A DNA stretch of 64,000 nt from Macrolepiota albuminosa (taxonomy: Eukaryota; Basidiomycota; Agaricomycetes; Agaricales; Agaricaceae): contig JAMWFC010000091.1 of the NCBI GenBank assembly GCA_027475525.1, positions 62,001-126,000 of the forward strand, read 5' to 3'. The translations under genes were made by a program, and so were the position numbers. Position 1 is the stretch's first letter; each line of letters begins with the position of its first letter. The notes beneath the pieces are model-generated. The model was not told the DNA's origin. It worked only from the letters and a program-made list of their open reading frames with translations, and searched no databases. Shown one piece after another: positions 23,371-35,000 of the stretch.

Positions 23371-24490
23371 TTGGGATACATTCCACTAAGCCATGGCACT
23401 TAGAATTTATGGCTAAACAAGGCCATGTTATTCCCTATATTCATCTTCATACTCAAATATTTTAGTTGTAAGTACAGCCAAGAGGTATGCAAAAAAAATA
23501 CAGGGGTACAAGGTTATATTTTGGGGTTAAGGCTGCTCGGAACCCCCCCCCTCCTGCCTCTTACTATATTTGGTAATTCTGTGATTTTAAACCTACCATA
23601 TTTAGAAATTTGTGATTGTAAACTTACCGTATTTGGAATTTGGAATTTTAAATTGATATAAAGAGTAAGACCGACTACTGACAAACTACTGTCGTCTTTT
23701 TGAATGATTAGCTACTCATAATCCAGCATTTTTTCGACATTCAGAGTCACAGAACCAGTTTTCCAATGGTTTCTGGAGGAATTCATGGCATTTTAAATGA
23801 TACTATGAAAGATGATTCAATAATCATAGGTACTCTCATCGAAGAAAATTCAAACATGCTCTTTCAATACATCCTGGGCTTTCACATAGGAGCAAATCCT
23901 TCTCTTTAATTGTCATTCCACAGGTTGAACAAGGGACATTATCATGAGCTATTTCAGCTAAGTACAGTCAAAATTGTAGATAGTGCACTGGCTACCCTTG
24001 AAGTATACAGGGCAAATACAGGGTTTAGGTACGAAAATTGCCCATCATATGACATCATAATGTCACTGTTATTACCAAATTTGGACTTCAATTTGACTTC
24101 AATGCTTATTTCATGCTCTGTACACATTAAATACTCATAATCAATGTGAATTAATGTGTCTGACAACCCAGGATAAGCTCTGCAAGCATAGATTCTGGCT
24201 AAAAAATTTTCATGTTTAAGACCCTCGGTACCCCCCCCCTCCCCCAACCTCGTACCTCGGATTTCTCCGGTGGGTACCTCTTGAGTACAGCAGTACATAT
24301 TGTGCAAACAGCATGGGAAACTAGGGATTCAACTGTAATGACCTCTGGAATGGTGGAAAAGACAATAAGGAGAGTTGAAGCCTAAGAATAAGATGTCCTT
24401 TAGGCATATATCTAACATAAGCACTTGATGTCAGAATGTGAGCCTTGACTTGGAAATGATACTGACTTGACGTTCCTGGCCATTGATCAT
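23371..24490. repeat. Dispersed repeat, copy interrupted by a DNA element
   Basis: 23371-23478 and 24284-24490 together match the uninterrupted copy at 2178-2462. Homology ends at CATTGATCAT in both. The intervening 23479-24283 is absent from the other copy and is bounded by an 8-bp direct repeat, so the repeat was in place before the insertion. Confidence 0.8.
23479..24283. mobile_element. Non-autonomous DNA transposon, 805 bp, 8-bp TSD (hAT-like)
   Basis: The element starts CAAGAGGTATGC and ends GGGTACCTCTTG, giving terminal inverted repeats of about 9 bp (CAAGAGGTA). A second inverted similarity lies 20-45 bp inside each end (GGTACAAGGTT versus GGTACGAGGTT) next to C-rich tracts. AGTACAGC flanks it on both sides (23471-23478 and 24284-24291) and is present once in the uninterrupted repeat at 2272-2279. 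No transposase is encoded; only short unrelated frames occur. An 8-bp duplication is typical of the hAT superfamily. The termini are not a perfect match to the common hAT consensus, so the superfamily is tentative while the insertion itself is well supported. Confidence 0.75.
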
Positions 24491-24579
24491 CTTACTCAAG
24501 AGTTTTTCTCGGAGATGTATGTATCAGAAAGTTCCTGGTTGTTGAAGCGGCATCAGAATGAAGAAGCTGTGGATCACGT

Positions 24580-24945
24580 TATAAACGTTATAATAAGTCC
24601 TGATCAGAACCTTATTACAACATGTCGGGATGTCTACGAAGAAATCCGTAAGTGATACCGCTTTCATGTCGGCTCCCTCCTTTGGCTAATATTCCGACAG
24701 ATACTCCATGCGTTGGACAAGGCATGAATCGTTCCCTTCTATTTTTTCCAGGAAATTCTACTGGCCACCGGAGTGACCTGCCAAGGACTGGTTGAGTCCG
24801 ATGTTAATACGCGGTGGGTATACAAGGATTGTTACGAAACAGTATGCTCCACCATGTCTTATGTTGAAAATGGAAGAACACACGATCCTACCTTTAAAAA
24901 GAGGCCATTTGAGTGCAGACTTGAGACCATAAATCATCCCAGAAG
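24580..24945 (+). promoter_or_regulatory. Upstream region of the right terpene synthase
   Basis: This stretch is the inverted counterpart of the sequence upstream of the left synthase. Matching landmarks include AAGTCCTGATCAGAAC, GTAAGTGATACCGCTTTCATGTCGG, AATATTCCGACAGATACT and TTGGACAAGGCATGAAT. Homology starts near 24580, immediately beyond the dispersed repeat, which places the right-hand edge of the inverted duplication there. No TATA box is obvious. Confidence 0.55.
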
Positions 24946-26254
24946 ATGTCCACTGACGTTTCTAAAACTGTCTTCACTCTTCCAGATCTTCTTGCGGATT
25001 GGCCGTGGAAGCGTAACGTCCATCCAAACACAAATTCTGAGGCCAAAACCAAATCATCGGCGTGGATTCAGAGTTTGATCACGACCACACCTCGTTTGAA
25101 AGAAGTATATGAACGTGGTAATTTTAGTGCGTACATCCCAGATACTAAGTTGATTGCAGGTTGCTTGACTTGATTAGATTTGCTATCCTCCCTTGCATAT
25201 CCCCTGGAGAACGACGGTATGGATATTTCCCGCCTCTGGTACATTGGAAACCATGAACTTGACACACACACAGATGTTCTCCGTGTGGGATGTGACCTCA
25301 TGAATTGGTTCTTCCTCTTTGATGAGTGTACTGACATTGCGACGACGCAACAAGCTCAGGAATTTGCTGAAATAGCCATGGATGCTATACGCAATCCTGA
25401 CAAGGCAAGGCCGGCGGACGAGCACGTCATTGGAGAGGCTACACGACAGTACGTCTTGAAACATCCATCAGATATACACGAAACTTAATATTGTGTTCAC
25501 TCGTTTAGATTCTGGAAATTGTCGTCGCAATATGCGTCTTTGAGTACACGCCGTCGCTTTATCGATACAATGGACAAATTTACTGTCTCTATTGTTCAAC
25601 AAGCTCAAGATCGTGTTGGAAACCACATCAGGAGCATTGACGAATACTTTTCTCTCCGCCGCGACACGATTGGAGTAAAGCCATCGCTTGTGGTCTTGGA
25701 ATTTGGGCTCAGTCTTCCGGATGAAGTCTTTGAAGATCCTGTTATTCAGAGACTCGTAGATGTCGTTGTCGATATGATAATTCTCAGCAATGTAAGCTTT
25801 TGGTTTTCCACTTCTCTTTAAATATCCCATGTTAATCACTATCGATTAGGATATATGCTCTTATAATGTGGAGCAAGCCCGTGGTGATGATCATAACCTT
25901 GTCACCATCTTGATGCATCACGAGAACCTTGATTTGGATGGAGCGATGAAATGGATTAGTGACTATGCCTCAACGCGTGTGCAGAATTTCTTGGACGATC
26001 TCGATTCTGTCCCGTATTTTGGAGAAGAATTCCAAAATGATGTGAATCGCTATGTGGACGGCCTGGGCAACTGGGTTAGGGCAAATGATTGTTGGGGCTT
26101 TGAAAGTCGCAGGTATTTCGCTAGAGGTGGGAAAGAAATTCAGCGGAATAGAAAAGTCGTCTTGCTTCCTCGGTTAGTGTCGTGCTTTTTAAGAGCGCAA
26201 AGTCTTCTGATCCCTATTCGTCACTCGACAGCAAACGTCTTTAAGTCATTCTAG
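24946..26254 (+). CDS. Sesquiterpene synthase, class I (right arm)
   Basis: Five exons: 24946-25126, 25178-25216, 25274-25448, 25509-25791 and 25850-26254. All junctions are GT-AG with introns of 51, 57, 60 and 58 nt, and the product is 360 residues. The frame was set by joining conserved segments: [41 protein letters not shown] and [13 protein letters not shown]. The Mg2+-binding motif is FLFDECTD (DECTD at 90-94), the NSE motif is NDICSYNVE (226-234), and the RY pair is at 314-315 in FESRRYF. All catalytic signatures are present, so the enzyme should cyclise farnesyl diphosphate. The ATG at 24946 begins a sequence parallel to the left copy (MS-x2-VSKT). It is the inverted paralogue of 18405-19798 and is followed by the paralogous glycine-rich gene. 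The product is not predictable from sequence by eye. Confidence 0.9.
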
Positions 26255-26912
26255 TGTGTTGAGTATTGTAGTGCAAAGGTTCTTGTCGGAACTCACCATG
26301 TAATCAATGCAAGAACACCATCAACTTGTTGTCTCCGTGTTACTCTTTCTCCTTCCATGTTTAAACATATTTATTTCCCCCTACTGTCACATTTTTTGTC
26401 CTTCCTTTTTGGTACATTTCTCTTTTGTTCTCTTTATTGACCCTGTCCGTAGTCTTACTTGCTTAACCCCTCCCTCCCTCCTACACTTTTCCCCCCTTTT
26501 TTCGTTTTTTCGTTTTCGTGCATCGCTGGTTCGCGGGGCTACTGTCCTAATCTTAACCATACATAGAAATATATCAACCCCTCTTGATTCGCGTGTGCGT
26601 GTGATCCATATTCTCCGTTCCCCGCTCCCTATTCCCCGCTCCCTATTCTCACTGCACAGCACACAGCACACAGCACAAAACACACGAGACAACGCCCACT
26701 GTGGCGCACACGCACGCACAGCCCCAATGCCAAGTAAGGGGCGGGTCTGGGTCTGGGTCTGGGGCGTCGATCATCGAACTAACGAACGAACGAGATAAGA
26801 TAAGACAACCCCTAACGCCACATCCACATCACCCCGTTCGTTTGGCGGGGGTATAAATGCGGGTGGGCGAAGGTGGGAGGACATCGTCAGCAGCGGATTT
26901 GCTTCCCCTGCC
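26255..26912. other. Right-arm intergenic spacer and promoter of the glycine-rich gene
   Basis: Pyrimidine-rich (CT/TTTC tracts near 26340-26520) and non-coding, followed by the repeated CTCCCTATTC/CCCCGCTCCC at about 26620-26650 and CA-rich DNA. Frames here are low-complexity artefacts. The first ~45 bp after the synthase stop resemble the left arm. Confidence 0.5.
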
Positions 26913-26919
26913 TATAAAA
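26913..26919 (+). promoter_or_regulatory. TATA box of right glycine-rich gene
   Basis: TATAAAA lies 87 bp before the ATG at 27006, in the context GCCTATAAAACC. It is positioned like the TATAAAA of the left-arm paralogue. Confidence 0.6.
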
Positions 26920-27005
26920 CCAATCTACGACTACCTCGTTGCGTCGTACCCTCCGACCAAATCCACGATCCGCGATCTAGAGAAAGTACAAGTACAAGTA
27001 CAATT

Positions 27006-27454
27006 ATGAAGTTCGCTGGATTTGCTGGGGCTATCACCGCGATCACAAGCCACACGGCGCTCATACCGCCCTCGCTCGGCGCTCCTGCTCCTTCTCCTTC
27101 TCCTTCTCCTGCTCCTCCTACTCCTGCTCTTACGACCACCGACCACTCTACAATCCTCAACGAAGTTCGTACTTCCTTGCGTGTTTCTTTCATTCCAACA
27201 TGGATGCTGACGCTGACGCTGACGTTGCTCGTGTTATGTTACGTTACGTCCGTAGAGAGGGTATTATGATTATGATACGTACAATTACGGATCTCGTTGG
27301 TCGTACCCGTATTACAGAGGTTACTACGGCTATGGCTACGGCTATGTGGTGGTGGCGGGAATGGCGGGAATGGTGGGAATGGAAGCGGTAGCGGGGAGGG
27401 TCTGGTGGGAACGGCGGGAACGGTGGTAATGGTGGAAATGGGGGTTCTTCATAA
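27006..27454 (+). CDS. Secreted glycine-rich protein, short paralogue (right arm)
   Basis: Exon 1 (27006-27164) encodes MKFAGFAGAITAITSHTALI, a signal peptide, then PSLGAP and an Ala/Pro/Ser stretch ending TILNE. A 91-nt GT-AG intron (27165-27255) leads to exon 2 beginning RGYYDYDTYNYGSRW and running to a GYGYGY stretch. From there the GGN repeat is out of frame. A second GT-AG intron of 46 nt (27346-27391) would restore it and give RGGSGGNGGN...GGSS with a stop at 27452-27454, for 103 residues. The alternative is two separate frameshifts, making the gene decayed. The protein is far shorter than the left paralogue (215 residues), mostly through loss of GGN repeats. Confidence 0.6.
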
Positions 27455-27776
27455 CTTGATGTAGCACTTAAAAGAAGCTTTTTCACTTTATGCGTTTAAT
27501 TGCTACGAAGAAAAGCATTTTTGAGATTGTGTATCCGAGTCTTGTGGCATTTGAAATCAAGCATATAAGCGCCAGAGAGGTCCTTTTTTCTCGGTGTTGC
27601 CAAGGCGGATAAACGTCGGTGCGAACGAGGCCGGGCCTGTGGCGAAAAGCACGCGCTTACATAAGCTAAAGCAGTGCATGGTCAGTGCGAGAGGGAGGGT
27701 CGTCAACGGTCGTCAACACGCCATGTCCCAGCCTCTCCCCTGCCAATAACCCAGTTCCGAGGGTGCGCCCGCAGCC
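27455..27776. other. Intergenic region before the copper-fist gene
   Basis: About 320 bp without a supported gene. It contains the end of the right duplication arm and the upstream region of the regulator. No TATA box was identified with confidence. Confidence 0.4.
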
Positions 27777-29868
27777 ATGGTACGTCGTCGTCGCTGTCGC
27801 AGCCGGTGTTGCGTGCGCTGGTGCTGACGGAGAGCAGGTCCTCGTGAACGGGAATAAATATGCATGGTATGTTCGTCCGCCCCGCCCCGTCCGGACTCAT
27901 CCGTGACCCCCTGCCCCCTGCCACAGCGAGACCTGCATCAAAGGTCATCGATCGTCAAACTGCCGCCACACGGAGCGGCCGCTGTTTGAAATCAAGAAAA
28001 AAGGACGCCCTGTGACGCAGTGCGAACACTGCAGGGAGCTGCGCAAGACAAAGCAGGTGCACGTCAAATGCATCTGCGAGGCACGGGAGGACCAGGCTCC
28101 TGCGCCACAGACGGGCACAAAGAAAGGTGAGCCTGAGTGAGTGTGTGGGTGCGGCTGCTGAGCCCGGACAGGCCACACGAAGATCCCTGACTGCGCCACG
28201 TTCCCGAACGGGCTGCCTGCGCACGCTGTGCCCGAGCCGTCGTCCGAGTCTGACCACTGCCAGTGCAAGTCGTCTGCCGCGTGCCACTGCTGTGTCCCGC
28301 GCAAGCTGGCCCCGCGTGTCCGCAGGAAGGACGCTGTCCCCGTCCCCGACCCCGGCGTCCCCGTCCCGAGTCCCGCCCCGTCCATGCGCACCCCGTCCCA
28401 CATCCTCGCCCGCCTCGCCGAACTCCGCCCTGTCCTCCCGCGCCCCTCCCACCGCACTGCCGGCAACTGCCGCGCTGCCCCCGCCCACGATCCCTCGTCA
28501 GACCGCCACCCCGCGCCGCGCCGTGCCCACGACTTTGTCTACTTTAGTCCCTACGGCCGCGCCTACGACGACCACCAGCACCAGCACCTCCTCCAACAAC
28601 AACACCTCCCCGCCCCGTCCGATTTCCCCACCGACGAGCAAATTTTCCGCGACCAGCTGCGCGCCCTCGAAGCCGCCACCGCCAACGCCAACGCACCCTG
28701 GCTGCCCTGCGCCCCGCTCAACGACTCTGCACAACCAGGCGCAGGCGCAGGCGCACTCATCCCCTCCTTCCCATCAACATGTGGCTGCGGCGACGGCTGC
28801 CGCTGCCCCGGCTGCGTCGAGCACAATCCAGACATCGCCCCCGCCTCCACCGCCTTTTCCTCCTGCGTAAACCCAAGCACGTGCACCACCTGTCTAGACT
28901 GCACCATCCTCTCTCTCCCAGCGTCCTTGCCCGCCGACACCGCATTGTCAATATACGACTTGCAGACGTCCCTCGATGATTGGATACGCGACGTCTCTGC
29001 ACTCCCGCCTTGTGCGTCCCCGGCTCCGCACGTAAACGTAAACGTAAATGCAGAGACCCAGTCTGAGACTCACCAGTGGGAGTACCACCCGCAACAGCAA
29101 CAGCAACAGCAACAGGTCCACCCGGCTGCTGCTACCAACGCGTTTGGGTACGCGATCAAACCGTGTTGTGGTGTCCTGTGTAAATGCGACCCCGAAACGT
29201 GCGAGTGTAATATTGACGACGAGCGCGGGTACGATTGTCGTCGTGAGATGCTGTTTCCGACTTTTCAGGGCCAGGGCCAGGGACAGGGACAGGCTGAGGG
29301 CCAGGGGGAGGGTGAGGGCGAGGTTGAGGTTGAGCGTAAGCCCGAGTGTGAAGATGAGAGGCCGGGTCGGGATGGGAGGTGTAATGGAGTTAATGGCCAC
29401 GGGAACGCCAACGCTAATGGGAACGAACGCGGGTTTAAAATGCAGATGCCTGTGCGTGGGCGGTTGGGGTACTTTACCGCCTCTCAACAGGCGCAAGCTC
29501 AGGCGGGAGCAGGGGGGGAGTACGAGGGGAGCAAGTACTTAGATGCGTACCAGGACCCGCCGAGGAGCCGGTCGTCCTCGACTTCGACGTCGTCTTCGCA
29601 TTCGCATTCGGGGTCGAGTCGGGGGGTGCCTCCTGCGTTGTCGTCGTTGTTTGCGGGCGCGGGCGCGGTGAGTGCGAATGCGAATGCGAATGCGAATTGT
29701 AATGGGAGCGCGAACGGGCACGTGAATGTGAATATGGGAGGACTGAGGCTGCATGCTGGCGCTGAAGGCCCCCTCTCACTCCCCCCACTCCCCCGCCCTG
29801 GGCCTGCGAGGAGTCATACTGGCTCTCTTTCACCCAGCCCGAGGAGTTTCGAGTTCGAGTTTGAGTAG
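27777..29868 (+). CDS. Copper-fist transcription factor
   Basis: Four exons: 27777-27779 (the ATG alone), 27838-27866, 27927-28126 and 28172-29868. Introns of 58, 60 and 45 nt are all GT-AG, giving 642 residues. The protein starts MVLVNGNKYACETCIKGHRS, the hallmark N-terminal copper-fist DNA-binding domain. Its zinc ligands are C11, C14, C23 and H25 (CX2CX8CXH), followed by the minor-groove motif KKKGRP (34-39) and the conserved CEHCRELRKTKQVHVKCIC. Three more Cys clusters follow: CQCKSSAACHCC (107-118), CGCGDGCRCPGCVEH (281-295) and CCGVLCKCDPETCEC (409-423). The second matches the CxCx3-4CxCx2Cx2H Cu(I)-sensing repeat of Mac1/Cuf1-type regulators. The rest is Pro/Ala/Ser-rich with Gln and Asn-Ala runs. 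Such factors control copper uptake or detoxification genes. Activator versus detoxification type cannot be decided here. Confidence 0.9.
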
Positions 29869-32071
29869 TGATGTGCTTTTTTTGTTTCTTTTGCTTTTTG
29901 CTTTTGATTTTGCGTTTTTTTCTTGGTTTAGTTTTACTTACTTTTACTCTTACTCTTACTTCTTGTGAAGAGGGGGGGGGGGGGAGGATCGTGTTGTGTT
30001 GTGATGCGATGCGATGCGATGCGGATCCCCCTCCCTTTTCGCTTCTCTCTCTCTTTCTTCTTTTTTTCTTTGCTTTGTTTTGTTTTGTTTCTTTGCGTTT
30101 TCCTTATCCCTTACCCTTACCCTCTCGTGAATGATGAAATGAATGAATGAATGTTTTTTTGTGTCTATGATGAATAAATTGGCTTGTCCCCATGTCATTA
30201 CCGTTACCGTTACCATTTACCGTTACCGTTAGCATTACCATACCCTTGTCTTGTCTTGTTTTGTTTTGTCTACCCCCTCCCCTCGCCACCTACCCACCTA
30301 CTACGGCGACGTACGTTATGTTGTGCTTGTGCTGTGCTTGTGCGTTACGTAGAGCTTGAATGATTGTTTTGTTATGTGTTTTGCGGTTTGATAGTAGTGG
30401 GGCCGTGGTGGGGCCGTGGTGGTGAGGTTAGCCCATTGGTTAGTGGTGTTCTTATTCTTTGGGTTTCTGGTACCCATGCATCCATGGAGTACAGTACCAC
30501 GAGTACCCCCCCACGCGCGCGTACGACAAGTACCAAGTACTACCACATCCTTCCCCCCACGTCACTTCCGCTCTCCTCGCTCCCCCGCTCCCCCGCCGCC
30601 CCGCCGCCCCCGGCTCGGAGGTCCGCACCTTTAGGCCCAGGGAGAGTGAGAAGAAAAGAAGCACGGAGATTCGGTCCGGTCCGCTGGAGCTGGAGTGTGC
30701 CCCCCGGTCTCCCTTTCCGGGTTTCTCGGGGGGTGGGGGTTCTCGTTTCGAACTCCTGATCCTGATCCTGATGTGTCCTTGTCTATTTTTGGGGTGGGTG
30801 GGAGGGGGAAGGGGAAGGGGGGATTCTATTTTTGATTCGAGGTTGATTTCAGGTTCTATTTTTGTTTTTGATTTCTAGCTGTGGGAGTGGGAGAGTGAGA
30901 GAGTGAGAGATGTGCTTGCTTATTTGGAGATGCGCGGAGCCCGGAGGTGTACGGGTGTACGGAGGACCGGGGGTGCTATAATGAGTATATATATATACAT
31001 GGCTTTATAACTTACCTGATCCATGAAAAGCGAGAGAAAGTTGATCTCCATCCGAGCGCGTGTGTGAGTGAAGACCCTGCCTGGGAAGGGGATTCGGATT
31101 TTTTAGGTGCGGCGGCGTTTATGTAGTGATGATGGACTTCTGAGCGTATCCTAAGTGGGGTTGAATACATACATACATACATACATACATGGAAGAAAGG
31201 AAGTTGAGGTGGTGCTTCGTGCAGGCTACATCATTAACATGTGCTGATTGAGGATTGTACTAATTCCTGCTATGAAAAGTCCTTGTTGGTTTGGTGTTTT
31301 TTTTTTGTTGGGGTTGATAAAACTTTCTGGCAAGTCCTGGTGAAAGGTATATCTGTAGATGTAAAGTACAGCTGGTGAATTGGGTTCTGGGATTCTATGG
31401 ATGGTAGAGTGGCAAGTGAGTCTTTTCCAGGTGGTTTGTGCAGGCCATTCATGCAATCTATAGTTAGATAGGATCAATAGTTAAGGAATATGTATGATGC
31501 ATGGATGGATGAATGATGGCCCAGGTGATCTTACTAAATGTACTGTTTTGGCAGTTTTAAGATCAATAGGTAGTGAACTTGACCTTGTTCTTGCCCTTTG
31601 GCAATTCTGTACTCTCTGGATACTGCTCATCACTTACTCTCAGTATGATTGCTCACTCCTTGCTGCTTCCAGCAATGTCCTCAATGTCAAGGCAGTCATC
31701 CAGGCTCCCCTGGGTGGTTCTACCATAGTAGGGACCCTGGTCCACACCTGTTTGCTCCTGACTCATGCACCCAGTCATATCTGAAACCACTCATGTCTGT
31801 AGATACTAGCCTGATCAAATCACACCTAAGGCAGGACACTTCGTGCTTCTTGATGGCACTTTAGGGGGGTTATTTGACTGGAGCGGATGGGGCCTAATGA
31901 AACGACCGGTTGGTCCGTCACACCCAAAATAGAAACGCCCAGATTCCGATCTACCGTCCAACCGCACCTCCAACCACTTCATACCTCTGTACCTCCCAAC
32001 CTCTCGACCTCACATCCTACTATTGCCTTAGTAATATATCTAATGTAACACGAAACTTGCTTCCCACCTTC
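29869..32071. other. Gene-poor, simple-sequence-rich region
   Basis: Long pyrimidine tracts and microsatellites follow the regulator: GATGC repeats near 30003, TTACCG repeats near 30202-30230, GAGTGAGA near 30890 and (ACAT)n at 31163-31190. TATATATATA occurs near 30987. Open frames at 30360-30880 are low-complexity products of GC-rich simple sequence and are not accepted as genes. 31200-31860 shows only short frames. The KDZ unit probably begins after about 31860. Confidence 0.5.
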
Positions 32072-35000
32072 ATGCCCCGCTCCAAGGTCCCAAGACGCGC
32101 CGAACAGCCAACGACGACGGGCCTGGGTAAGCAGTTCACGAGTCCGATCAAACGTCAAGACAAACGCAAGACAACCACAAATGTCCAATTCTTCGGTCAG
32201 AAACAGGAGATCTCGAGACTCAAGGCAAAACTCGAAGCGCTGAAGAAACAGACTGAAGGCATTATCGGTTCTTCGCCACCTCTGAATTTTGCGACCCTCG
32301 ACGGCAAAGTTACGACATCTGAACCTGAACCTTCCACTAGCGATGCTACTGTTGTTGCATTCGACGACTTGGAGGACCTATTGCCAGGTCCACAATGTGT
32401 TACAACTCAAGATGAAGAACGTGTTTCCCGCCGAACTGTTCCGAATCAAGCAGCCAAGGACTTATATACGAATTGGACAAACTTATTGACGAGACTTGTG
32501 ACTCCTTTATTGGAGTACATCTCTAAGACTATTGGAAAGATTCCTGAGAGAGTCACTAGCTTGAAGGCGAAGTGCAGGGCTGACGGCAGCTGTATGAAGA
32601 GGACAAATGAAGTGCTTTGCTTGTTCCAAGACTGTAAGTCCGTCTGCTTGTTATTATTCTGCCTCTCATCATCTTAGACTTTCAAAAATTTTCGGTGGAG
32701 TGGTGTAATTGTGAGGAGCTGCCTTATGTCCTTGTTGCTAATGGACTTTTCCCCACTGCTCCTTTATTTCCCTGCTTCGCGATCTCTGTCCATCTCCTTG
32801 ACTTTTACCGTGCGCTATTTGAACGATCATGTGATGCTGTCAACGCTATGGCAAGTGCTTTGAATACATTCTACGTGCGGAGAGGGTTTATTGTTACTGA
32901 CAACAAGGTGTGTCTTCATGTCAGCTAAGCCGTACAAAGCTCATCAAAGTACCTAGGGTAAACCCATCCAGGATGCATTTCGCCGAGGTCTTGGGTATGC
33001 AGCCCAATGGTACGATAACTTGCAACTTTGTCTGGAACAGCAGGTGGATGCTGCCATTTGGGACGCAGACAATCAAATACAGGATAGCGAAACAATGAAG
33101 CTTTCACCGTCTCACACGACATTATTACCACTGCCTTCAGAGCCTCCTCCAACTGTTTCACCATCTCCGACTTCTCCCGAAAAGCCTCCAAATTCATCGC
33201 ATATCGAATTAGTCCCTGCTGAATGTGCACGTGTTCTGCGCCAACGATGCCCTTGCTGCTTTGGAGGTGACTTATTTGGGCGGTCTTTGGAATGCGAGTA
33301 AGTATCTGAGTTCTCAGGAAGACTGCTACTCATCACCTATCAGTGGTGGCGATATCCAAGTTTGTGTTGATGGGAATTTCAACCATCGACATTTGCGTTC
33401 AGCAGGAGACTCACCGCATTTCTATGAGCCCACATATGTCCTTCCAAAGGAGTTTGTTGATCAAATTGGTATTCGAATGGAGAAACTACGAACTACACGC
33501 AAACCTCGCCCCCGAAAGTCTGTTGTACCAGACGAAGCAATTAATGAGTGTGAATCTTCTCACACTGCAGGCAACGGGTCAAACGTTAAGATGAATATGG
33601 ACAAATTCAATGATGGCGGTCTCATGGCCCTTGTCTGTCGCCATGATATTCCCATCTTTCTCACCAACATTGATACGCCTGGAGAACAGCAGAAATATGC
33701 TGTGGCAATGATAGAGTACCTTTTCTCCCTCCTTTCCCTGTCAGCCACTCTGGCTGTATTATATGATGTTGGATGCATGCTGGATCGCAGCCTTCACACG
33801 GCGAGTTCTTTCTTTTGGACATTGCATGATTATACTCATTGATTCTCTCTAGTATGATTTTCTGTCCCCTGGGCTCACCAGTCGTCTACTCCTTGCAACT
33901 AGTGTCATGCATGCGTTTGTGCACCAGTGGGCATGTCAAATAGTTAATAATCCTCGCATCCGCACAGGCTTAGGCTTAACCGATGGTGAAGGGGTTGAGC
34001 GTCTCTGGTCACGGATGCGAAAACTTATTGCAGTGACAAGGGCATGTGGGGTGCGTGTATTGCTTGTTGGCATCTTCTGCCAGACTTAACAAGCCCTTTT
34101 CAGCGTTCTCGTCGTATTTACATTGTTGATTGACAAGTGACCTCAATTGGTCTTGACTTGCGGCAAGACCTTGGTGCTTGGATTCGACGCCGGCTCAACA
34201 AAGGTGTGCAAACTCAGGGCACTAAGGCACGGCAGATTTTGGAGTCCTGTGGGATTGACATGGCTATTTTGCAGTCAGAATGGGAGTCACAACGCACTTC
34301 TGAGCTTTCAATAAGGGCTCATAAGCCTGAGCACTTTGTATTTACTCCCATTATTTACGATTATTTCTAGAAGCACCAGTTCGCCTCAAAAAGGAGCTTG
34401 ACACTATCTTAGCTCTCCAAGGTGACCTCGAAATGAGTGAAAAAAATATTCAAGCTACTCGTTTGACTCTATCAAAGGCACTACCATCTCCCCATTCCTT
34501 ACGAATTCTCAGCAACCTTCAAAATCACCACGAGCGCCTCAGAGATGATATAGATGAGTTATTTTCATCACTCACTATTCAAGATTCATATCCGGAGCTA
34601 AGAGGAGTTGATCTTGAGTTTGTGAAATACCTTCTGGTTGCTTGCGACCTGAAGATCAATGTTCGAAAACGGGCCATTGGTAGCTTCTTCGAGTGGGAAC
34701 GATTAGATAGGGCATCAGGTGGCCGAGACCAGGTGTTAGGTCTCTTTTTCATGCTTCCTTTGCTTTGACATCTCCTAACTCAGTGATCATGACTTTAGGC
34801 ACAAAGCTTCACCAAGTCACTTGTGCTGCCATAAAAAAACGTGCCCCTGCACTAATGGCAGGTTTGCGAAAATACAACGATATTTGCGCAACTCTCACTG
34901 CCATGTACAAACCTGAATGGAATATTCCCTTACCTCAACCTTTGCCCACTGAATTGAAAACACTTTGCGATGCTCCAAACCTCATGGAAGATGTCTGGAT

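Noticed and set aside
28127..28870. 247-codon Pro/Ala/Ser-rich frame within the copper-fist gene
   Set aside because: It is an alternative frame of GC-rich exon 4. The accepted frame carries the Cys motifs and spliced N-terminus.
30360..30880. Open frames of 130-139 codons after the copper-fist gene
   Set aside because: Composition is simple-sequence GC-rich, with no domain, intron or homologous copy.
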